A stretch of 64,000 nucleotides of DNA from Mastigias papua (taxonomy: Eukaryota; Cnidaria; Scyphozoa; Rhizostomeae; Mastigiidae), in assembly GCA_964019165.1 (NCBI GenBank), contig OZ025268.1:1022001-1086000 (forward strand), read 5' to 3'. The notes under the pieces are model-generated. The model was given only the letters and a program-made list of their open reading frames with translations, made no database searches and was not told the DNA's origin. The position numbers and the translations under genes are program-made. Positions 37,401 through 47,143 of the stretch are shown here, in pieces. Within the stretch, counting starts at the first letter, position 1, and every line of letters starts with the position of its first letter.

Positions 37401-40400
37401 CTTGGGTTTCGATAATATTTGAACATATAAATAGCGTGGCGTCGTGAATAGTTTAATATTGTCCCTCTTTTCATTCCTCATTTAAATTCAGTCTATTTAA
37501 TAGACGTTGCACTTGCAATGGAAACTCTCCACAAATCTCATCAGGATCATCTAGAATTGCTCTGTCACTCTGAACTCCGATCACAACTTCTCCATTGTAA
37601 CTTGTAATAGAAAATGTCATGCCTAGGTTCCCTCTTGGAGGAGCCCAAAATGTTAAACTCTCCAATTTCTGACCGACAATGGTCAACGAATCTTGTGGTC
37701 CTGGGAGGTTTGACAATACGCCAGTGGATTTTTGTACAATGAAATCAAAAAATGGAGAAATTATGGACGTTGGCAGAATATTAAGGAATACATCCATGGC
37801 TGGACCAACTGCAAATGGTTCTCCCGATGACTTTACCGCGTTCATCCGGTCTTGCAATTCGTATAGCTGTCCAAGTGGATCACTACACCCAATTGGTAAT
37901 GATACTTGTAAAACTGCAAAACGGTTCTCAAATTCAATCGCATCCGACTCGGTATTTTTGCGTAAGTCGATTGGAATCGACACCTTAAGGTCTTTTGGTG
38001 GTTCGAGATTACGTCTAATGAAAAATCCCCTGATTGATGCAGCTATACAGCTCACAAGCACGTCATTAAGAGTAGATTTTGTCGCTGTTTTAATTCTTTT
38101 AAACAGATTAATATCCATTGGCTCTGACCATGTGACAACTTTTTGGCCAGTGAGTGGTTTACCATGAAGTACTGTTGAATCTGCAGCTCCGAATATCAAT
38201 CTCATGAGAAAAAGTGGATTGTAAAGTGTGCCCTTAAGATACATAAAAAACCGTCCACTCTGAGAAAACTTCTTCAGTTTTACTGGCTCTCTTTCCTGGT
38301 CTGGCAAAACATTTGTAAGATAGTTGATTAAAGCACCGCCATCTGCCAAACTATGATTAACACGAAACACAGCCCCAGTTTTATGTACGCCATTTTGAAT
38401 CCAGGGAATTATCACCAAATCCCATTGTGACATCCCCTTTCTAAAGGGAATTGTGCAGATCTCAGATACGACGTGACGAAGTTCAGATTTTGAGCTCACT
38501 GTCGTAGGATGGAGCCTTACATGTTCATTTACATCAAAGTGCTCTTCTTCTATCCATAGATAATTCAGTATGGATGTCGAAACCGTCTTTGTTGAGCGAC
38601 GATATGGGTGGGGCTTTTTGCTTCCATGTTTCTTCTGAATCATTGTTTCAAGTACCCTCTTACGGAACTTTTCGATTCCAACATCCCCTCTGAATATCAT
38701 CAGAGCTGAAATTATCCCTGGATTCTCTGGGCCATTCGACATCCATACACTATCACCACCAGTGACAGCTTCCACCCCTCTGAAGTACCAAAATCCATAT
38801 CTCTCGATGTACTTGAGCACCATAAACAAAAGAACTAATGGGCCAAGTGGCAAGATGATACAGATAATCAGGAATGACCAAGCCACAAAGGAGAAGATAA
38901 CTTTGAATATTTCAATTAAAATATCATGATGTTTACTTCTCCGGTATCTTTGATAACTGTCCTTACTAGGGAGGCCATTTCCAACTCCATTTGTTGTGGC
39001 ATTACGCTTGTAGGCCTGCATTTTGTTTTTAACTGATGTTTCGTTCGAGACCCTTTCACTTCTGTTGTCATCTTCTTGACCCTGCTCGTCCATACCTCTC
39101 CACAGTTCAACAGCTTTCACGTCTTGAGCTACAATTTAACGAAGGAATGCACTTTACATTACTGTTCGCTTTTTCGTTTTGTCCTCTGTTGCTTCTTGTG
39201 GACTTTGGTCTGAATGCATATGTAGCCAAAGGTCACTCTCATTCACATCAGCTGATCGTCATGCCCCATCAAATATTTTTGCTCTGCTTTCTCAAAGTTG
39301 ATGACGCACCAGGAAGTTTCAATGTTCGCTTCAACTCACTTGAGTCAAACCGGAAATCGAGGATATTCTCGGAAAATGACGCCTCATAGAATTTTAGGTC
39401 GCCCTACCATTACAAACGTTATGACCACTAGTGTTACTGCATTCCTTTCTGTAGCTTAGCACAACATAAGTGGTAGGCAGTTCTACCCATATGCGGATTT
39501 TTCTCCCAAGATATGCTTCACTGAGTGTCAATCGCTAAGTAATGGCGGGAATCTACATTATCGGGGTTTGATAAGAATAATGAAACCACCAGAGGCACAA
39601 GCGTGCGAGTTGAATTGTTTTGCGTTCGACTACATGAATCGTACGATTTCTATCACATAAAATAGGAAACCGTCGCACGATCAGGCGATTTCCTCTTGTA
39701 TCAACACGTTTAGGCCAGCACCTGTCAGGTTACCAGAAGCCAGCTTCAGTAAGCCTTGAAAAATGAATAAATATTGTAGTCTGATCGAGAAACCCGAAGA
39801 GTCCCAAGATGTTGCTTTAAATCGTTGCTTGGCCTAGATGAAAGAGCTCTCATACCAGTTACCACTACTACAAATCACATATGAGGCGCGCTTTTAGAAC
39901 ACATGTCTATTGTTCTCTTTCTCTACAAACGGGAAATGTATTCATGGCAGGACGGCAGGACAAAATAGTAATAGAAATGGCAATAACAATAAGACATAAG
40001 ACAATAGACGAAATAGCTATCTACGCATGTTTTCAACTTGTCAATAGCCATCGATGATGATGTACACGTTTTTTATCAGAAATCGGTTTATAAGAAACCT
40101 AGTACTAGACAGCCTAAAATTTAAGACGCTTTTAGAATTACAAGGAAAGAGCTAAGAAACTTAAGAAATATCTGTGCCATGTTTCATAGTTTCGAAGGCA
40201 TTTTTCCTCCAAGGATCTAAAAGTGTTCACTAGCCGACAGTACATTTTGTACAACATCAGACAATGTTTTTTACGTTTCTTTTGTTTTCACTACATTTTT
40301 TCAGTAAAGTAAGAAACTTGTAGACTTAAATGTGGCCAGAAATTAAGAACCTTTTACTATTAGGCCTTGGGTCAGGTTTCATATAAAAAAAGCGTGTACA

Positions 40401-42303
40401 TGAGCACATAAGAAACATAAGAACATAAGAAATACCTTTGCAGTAGGATAAGGAGTAAGCCAAATGCAAGAAAGAAGAAAAATCTACTAGGCCGTAATGT
40501 TACATCAAATTTAGTTTCACAGTCCCTACCATTTATGACTATTTCCATGATTTTGAGTTTTCTGAAAGCAAGTTCGATAGTGTCAGAAGATTCTAATTGA
40601 AACTGAGTTTAACAGTAGAAAATAAAGATAAATATTTTTTCAACTCTTTTTGAATTTTCAAAATCAAGATTTATATTTGATATTTATAGTGTGAAATAAC
40701 TTGCTAGCCCGATATTTTCCCTCAAAAGTTTTAGCGCCCCTATTGAATCCCTTCCGCCCCGATCTATTCCATGCATTGTGACAGCTCTCTAGACTGAAAA
40801 TCTTAAATATTATGCATGATAACAGATCATTTAGGCCAATTATGTCCAGGGCCTAAAACAAGTATGGGTCTAACTCACTTTGTGGAGTTCTGAATCGAAA
40901 CTGTTGACCTGTAATTGGAAAAAGTGCAAGTTTGTAAAGAGAGCCTATTTATTCAGCAAAAGCAGGTCATCAAAATTAAAACACATCTATATTTTTGCAC
41001 AAGATATATATCAAGGTTCATTCATTTTTAGATAGTAATAGGCTATATTATTTTATCTTTTAGATATCTGGCTAATTTTTGGTCATACCTTTTTGTGTAA
41101 TTCCAAGGAAAGACCATACCCGCTTTTTATAACAGTCGACCTGTAATTGTTTCTTTTTAAAGCTCTGATTTTACCGTACAGAAAAATTTATAACACGTAT
41201 CAAGAAAGTGAAATTTTAATTTATAGCATTGACATACGCCCTTTTCACAACTGTAGTTGTTGCCGTTTTCATTAGAGTATTAGAGACAGTGAACATATTA
41301 AAGGGAAACTGAGTTTTTATTGTATCGTAATTCTTGTAAAATCCAGTTATTTTACAATTAACTGCTCAACCATCAATCTTCCTGTCTTTCATCAGAACAA
41401 TTTCATAAATTGATTATTAGTATCCTATTAAAAAAATGAGAGAAATGTTACGTTTATACTAAAGACCAGGGACGCTTGCACATAACTAGGGCAGGGAACA
41501 AGGTTTCCACTAAGCGCATATCATGAAAGTTGCTACTAAAATAATAGGTTATTCGGGGATACGTAAAATATTGCCTGTATAGGCATGTGCTCCCCACACA
41601 AGGGTAAATTTTACTTAGTCTTGTGAAACTTCAATTAAGAATTTACGCAAGATTAGCTGTTACAAAATGCGCAATTTAAGTATAAGCGTTTTATTTCGTT
41701 CCTTCAACTATTCCTGTTTCAACATTTTAATCTTGACGACTTATCATCATCACCACCGTTGTCCATCTTCTGCCCATAAAACACGATTCAGCGCACACAA
41801 AGATTTGTCTATACTCTATATTAAGTTTTGTGAGACTAACAAAACCATTCAACAGTGATATAAAATTATGTAAATTTCATTTGCAGATTCCATACACTGG
41901 ATGCTCCGTAAACCCAGCCAGATCTTTTGGGCCTGCTGTTGTCACAAACAGTTGGGATGATCAATGGGTAGGTCCCCTTATTTGTTATGAAATTTTCACA
42001 TTATCTTTTAGGCAATACGAATTTGTCAATAGTAGGGTAACTTCCCTGATGCATGCAAAAATAAGCTGAAGGATACTCTTAACTTTGAGTTTCAACTGCG
42101 TATCTTTTTTAGATTAAATCAATGAATAACGTTATAATTCATCTATCATATATTGACAGGTGTTCTGGGTTGGGCCAATCCTTGGTGGAGTTCTTGCTGC
42201 TATTCTTTACGAATACGTTTTCAAGATGAAAGAGGTAAATGCTAATTCACAGGAAGATGTCAGCTCTAACAACGATGGCACCGAGTTGAAATCCAGAGTT
42301 TAA
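28466..42303 (+). CDS. Aquaporin (AQP1/AQP4-like water channel)
   Basis: Six-helix MIP channel for water across the plasma membrane. Coding exons: 28466-28778, 34606-34847, 41887-41967, 42160-42303; phases 1, 0, 0 join cleanly into 259 residues, normal for the family. Both pore loops are intact: HINPAVT (NPA at 76-78) and [12 protein letters not shown] (NPA at 194-196). Selectivity-filter positions by alignment to AQP1 are Ile56, His182, Cys191 and Arg197; AQP1 has Phe at the first. Cys191 is the mercury-sensitive position of AQP1. HISGGH before the first NPA and [10 protein letters not shown] before helix 6 are typical. A short acidic tail ends the protein. AATAAA lies at 42357-42362. The frame is open upstream of Met1 to an acceptor at 28426, so a longer N-terminus is possible. 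Intron 2 holds an antisense gene. Confidence 0.95.
31933..32033. repeat. 17-bp tandem repeat
   Basis: Units of 'ggaaccaagctgacgct' repeat about five times with drift at the right end (ctctgggaccagtttgacactgg). It is GC-richer than its surroundings. Confidence 0.85.
33391..33500 (+). mobile_element. Possible tRNA-derived SINE fragment
   Basis: 'TGGTTGTCTAGCGG' at 33397-33410 resembles a tRNA D-arm/A box, and 'GAGTTCAAAG' at 33451-33460 resembles a B box at roughly the right distance. It does not fold convincingly as an intact tRNA by eye. Confidence 0.25.
33714..33810. repeat. 36-bp tandem repeat, two and a half copies
   Basis: Units starting 'gtggaat/gtggagt' and ending 'acaggaaacctcgat' at 33714 and 33750, with a partial third copy at 33786. 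Confidence 0.85.
34848..41886. other. Aquaporin intron 2 (7.0 kb) hosting an antisense gene
   Basis: Bounded by GTGAGT and TTTGCAG. The antisense acyltransferase occupies 37471-39093. A GC-rich island at about 35835-35900 has no recognisable gene. The 89-codon frames at 36211-36536 on both strands lack family resemblance. The remaining AT-rich sequence holds nothing I can name. Confidence 0.7.
37471..39093 (-). CDS. WS/DGAT-type O-acyltransferase (wax ester synthase/DGAT family)
   Basis: Predicted to transfer acyl groups from acyl-CoA to alcohols or diacylglycerol, making wax esters or triacylglycerol at the ER. A single uninterrupted exon encodes 540 residues from the first ATG; the frame extends nine codons upstream only from a GTG, with a stop shortly before. 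Residues 60-93 are a long hydrophobic membrane segment. The condensation-type active site is NHSLADGG (His247, Asp251), matching HHxxxDG except that the first His is Asn246. The N-terminal catalytic half is followed by the WS_DGAT_C region, with SNLPGPQDS (461-469), [20 protein letters not shown] and [15 protein letters not shown]. The first His is variable in the family, so activity is plausible. The gene lies wholly inside aquaporin intron 2 on the opposite strand. Confidence 0.93.
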   Translation of the reverse strand: MDEQGQEDDNRSERVSNETSVKNKMQAYKRNATTNGVGNGLPSKDSYQRYRRSKHHDILIEIFKVIFSFVAWSFLIICIILPLGPLVLLFMVLKYIERYGFWYFRGVEAVTGGDSVWMSNGPENPGIISALMIFRGDVGIEKFRKRVLETMIQKKHGSKKPHPYRRSTKTVSTSILNYLWIEEEHFDVNEHVRLHPTTVSSKSELRHVVSEICTIPFRKGMSQWDLVIIPWIQNGVHKTGAVFRVNHSLADGGALINYLTNVLPDQEREPVKLKKFSQSGRFFMYLKGTLYNPLFLMRLIFGAADSTVLHGKPLTGQKVVTWSEPMDINLFKRIKTATKSTLNDVLVSCIAASIRGFFIRRNLEPPKDLKVSIPIDLRKNTESDAIEFENRFAVLQVSLPIGCSDPLGQLYELQDRMNAVKSSGEPFAVGPAMDVFLNILPTSIISPFFDFIVQKSTGVLSNLPGPQDSLTIVGQKLESLTFWAPPRGNLGMTFSITSYNGEVVIGVQSDRAILDDPDEICGEFPLQVQRLLNRLNLNEE

Positions 42304-42369
42304 GGATGCTGAGGGGGACAGATCAGAAGTAACTTGGGTAGACTTTGCACTAACTAAATAAAAAGAGAT

Positions 42370-44180
42370 GTAAAAAAACACGAGACAAATTTTCTGTTCA
42401 AGGTTTGAAGAAGAGTCTAAGAAAGGAATGATCAAATGAATGCATGAAATTGAATGCCATTTTCTCAATTTTTGCATTTATATTGACGGGTTTTACGTCA
42501 GAAGTAATAGGATCAAAGCTCAATTCACTTTTAAGAACTAATGGTACTTTAGCAGGTAAAAAAATCCTGCCAGCAAAACCTTTATTAACCAAAATTTTTT
42601 GGGGAGAGAGGGAATTGTTGTTGCTGTTCTTCTTGTTATTTCAATAGAAGCGGGTTGTTTTCCATTTGTTTTTGCATCATATACAAATGTACATTGAATA
42701 TGGGACGATTAAAGCTCCAGCATCAAAATATGTGATGAGGCAGTAGTTAGATGGAAAAACTAGGCCGGTCACTGCAAATGAAGCTACTTTCACAAGCATC
42801 AAACCAAAACAGCATTTTTGCATGTTAAAGTAACTTTCTCTCTTAATGAACAGAGAGTTTTTCTCGAACTCTGAGAAACTCAATTGCAAATAACTTTTGC
42901 AGACAAACAAGACTTTTATCCAGTGATCTTTCCTTTTTTATCATTTTATTCGAGTTTTTAACATTTACAGTATCTTAAAGAAGAGTAGTTTTTGCTGTTT
43001 TAATATATAGTAAAACCAGCATATGTTGAAGTTCAACTACTGACTGTTAACAGTTAATTGGTTCGATGTTATCTTGAGGAAGCTAGATTACTTTTTAAAT
43101 ACGTGTTGAAAATAATTCTTTTTATGTTGCCATCGCCATGTTTCTTGCAAATAGCATCATTACTCTATATTTGAGTCAAATGCACTAATTTTCACATTTG
43201 ATACACACGATCTCCCTAGATTTCTTTCCTTATTTCTTAAAAATTGCTTCATTTTTTAAAGAACTTCATGAAGCATGCATTTGATTTAAGGTACGGAAAC
43301 CTAATAGAACAACTTTAGATAGAGATTGAATGGAGGGAAATTACTATGCAACAAGAGGAAAAATGCTATACAAGTGTCATTTCAACAGAATTTTCTCTTT
43401 GGAATTTGCTGCAAATAATTCAGTATTTTGTTGTTATGTTGTAAATGCCAAAAACTTCAAAAAACAAACAGTTGAGCTAGTTTACTTTTTCTGTTTTGAT
43501 TGTAGGATGGAAAGTCCAAAGCAGTTTCCAGGAAATAATCTTAATGCAGTGACATTCCCTTCCATATTACGAGCGTGGTAACTTAGCATAAATATCTACA
43601 TTACTTACCATATTGATCTGTTTTCAATTTTGTTTTAAAGTTTTCATAGATTGAATAAAATGTAGCAAAATGAAAAGAGACTCCCTACCTGTGCATATTA
43701 AGATCTTCAGTGTGACGCGCATCAATCCAAAATGTCCTTATTTCAAACTGTTATTGGTCTCATACCGCACTACTTGACTGTATAAAAGGGTTAATTAACT
43801 GAGAATGTTAATTACACATAAGTTGCACAAAACAACGAATGATTCTTAAATAATAAGTAAAGGTTCATTAAAATTTCACTGAAAGGCAGATGAATTCATT
43901 TGAATTCCTTGAAATTGCCGTGTAAGAGTGTTAAAGGACTTAGTAACAAAGCACAAAGATTTACGTGAAACAATGAAAACATTGATTTTTAATGCTCAAG
44001 AAGGGATGCAATTTCGCCTAAAGAATTTGCAGCTAGTCCATCTCCATTATGACCTTACATATAATCAGAGCTAAGATCAGAATTAGTTGTTATATTCCAA
44101 ACACTTTGGCACCCCTCATTAATTTGGTACTTCAAACCTTGCATGGTCTCATTATTGCAATAAGGTTTCGTTCATACTTT
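42370..44180. other. Intergenic, no supported gene
   Basis: A short open segment at 43506-43581 after GATTGTAG reads 25 codons to a stop and could be a terminal exon, but no partner was found. The rest is AT-rich. Confidence 0.5.
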
Positions 44181-44185
44181 TGACT

Positions 44186-44471
44186 AGGGAACGGTCATTA
44201 TTTATGGCCGGGGTGGGGACTGACGAGAAAATGTTTTGTGCCCTCAAAAACATTTTACCCCACCATTTGAGTATGTTAAATTTTATTTACCCCACCAAAG
44301 AAGAATAGTAAAACAAAGGTGCATTTATGCTTAAATATGGTATATATTTTTACACTACCCCCTGTGGTCAAAAATTATTCTTCTACCCCACCTTTCAGTG
44401 CTTATTTTTTTCAGTTACCCCACCATTTTATCTTCAGTCCCCACCCCGGTCATAAAGTATGACCGCTCCCT
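44186..44471. mobile_element. ~285-bp MITE with long imperfect TIRs
   Basis: The left end AGGGAACGGTCATTATTTAT continues into GGCCGGGGTGGGGACTGA. The reverse complement of the right end reads AGGGAGCGGTCATACTTTAT and continues GACCGGGGTGGGGACTGA, about 40 bp of paired termini. No ORF. The exact duplication is unclear (possibly TA). Internal 'accccacc' motifs recur several times. Confidence 0.8.
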
Positions 44472-44479
44472 TACTATTC

Positions 44480-45760
<1,281 letters not shown>

Positions 45761-45899
45761 TCAGAAAAGTCAACGCTTTTCCCAATTGCAAATCCATAGT
45801 TTCGATTTCAATCTCCGCAAAGTCATTTAAACCCACAAGGTAAAGTAGACGTAAAATACTGATGCTGAGACCTAACAGGGAAGGCAAAGACCTACGCTT

Positions 45900-47064
45900 C
45901 TTACTGTTGTAAACTTTTACTAGGCTTATAACATTAGCTTAATTTCTTCTATCGATCTTGACAACACACTGTAACAAGCACGGCATCTCAGGGGACTGGG
46001 GAATTTCAGCCCCCCTCCATATTTTGTCATTAAATGAATTCTTCTCTACAATCAAATGGTAGAGAAGAATTACAATTAAGCATCAATTTACAGGTAAGTC
46101 TCGTTTAATTTCTAAATTTTCTAGCCTTTATCAAGCAATATTACGGAAATATCAACGTTTGGAGGCTGAGTTTCTTATCAAATTAGAATGTTCTAGCAAA
46201 GGTGAATACCAAAGAACAAAGACTTCTCAACGAAAGCAGCTATGAATACGAAAGATACGATTAATTTGAGAAAAAGTATACAGGGAAATCAACTTGTTAA
46301 TTATAACCATGGAAAAACATGTGTTGTCTCTTCCAAAATTATAAAAAGAATTTCGTTTCAACAGGCCAAGAGGGTGGGATAATTGAAATCTCAATATACA
46401 TTGCTCCCCCATTTACAAGGACAGGCTTTGAGTAGAATTAGTTTTTGCACCCGTTCAGCTATGCATCATATTGCCAACCTATTATTTAGAATAGTATTGT
46501 AGAAACAGAACTTTTAAGCAAACAACTTTATTTTTCAAAGTATGTTCTCATATTCTCATACGTGCTTCATCTTTATCTGACTTTGCCTACTACGGAATAA
46601 TTTTCGGGTATTTTCAGGTAATACTCCAGTGTTTTCCTACAAAATTGTAACTACATATAAAGAATATATAGTCTTTTATAAATTAGATAAGATGTGAAAT
46701 GCTGATTTATCTGAATTCTTTTCGCTACGACGCTCTGTGATACCTGTCAAAATACAAGTTACGATCAGGTTTTGTCACTGCATATTTCACCTAAAGGGTA
46801 TTTTCAGTCTTACATATTTGTAGTTTTGTATAAGTAGAAAAATTAGTTATTTTTATTTAGTCTCCTAATTCTAAACTCGTTGCAAAATCGATATGTTTGA
46901 GGCTATGAGATTGTGTTTCTGTCAATTATAAAGTTTATTATGCTCAGCAAATTAAGACCTAACACCCCCCACCAACTTTTCTAGCACCCTCCTCTGAAAG
47001 CACCTCTTTTTATGCGAACTTTAGCATCAAATGAAATCGAGACTTAGAAGTCGAAACGAGTTCA
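45900..47064. other. Intergenic upstream of CFAP141
   Basis: A G/C-run fragment at 45990-46020 ('caggggactggggaa... agccccc') resembles the subterminal sequence of the 27523 transposon but lacks paired ends. No gene seen. Confidence 0.45.
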
Positions 47065-47079
47065 GTTTCTAATAGCAAC
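47065..47079 (+). promoter_or_regulatory. RFX X-box upstream of CFAP141
   Basis: GTTTCTAATAGCAAC matches the X-box consensus RYYNYY-N(1-3)-RRNRAC at every position, with a 3-nt spacer. It lies 64 bp before the CFAP141 ATG. RFX factors drive ciliary genes through such sites in animals, so the position beside an axonemal gene fits a functional site. Confidence 0.75.
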
Positions 47080-47143
47080 TATTGCTTGTAAACTGGACTT
47101 GCGGATGATCGGTGTACTTAGAGAGTCATTGGGAATCGCAGAC

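Noticed and set aside
39094..39120. Nine extra codons upstream of the WS/DGAT Met
   Set aside because: The frame there begins at GTG, not ATG, with a stop shortly upstream; the first ATG is at 39093.
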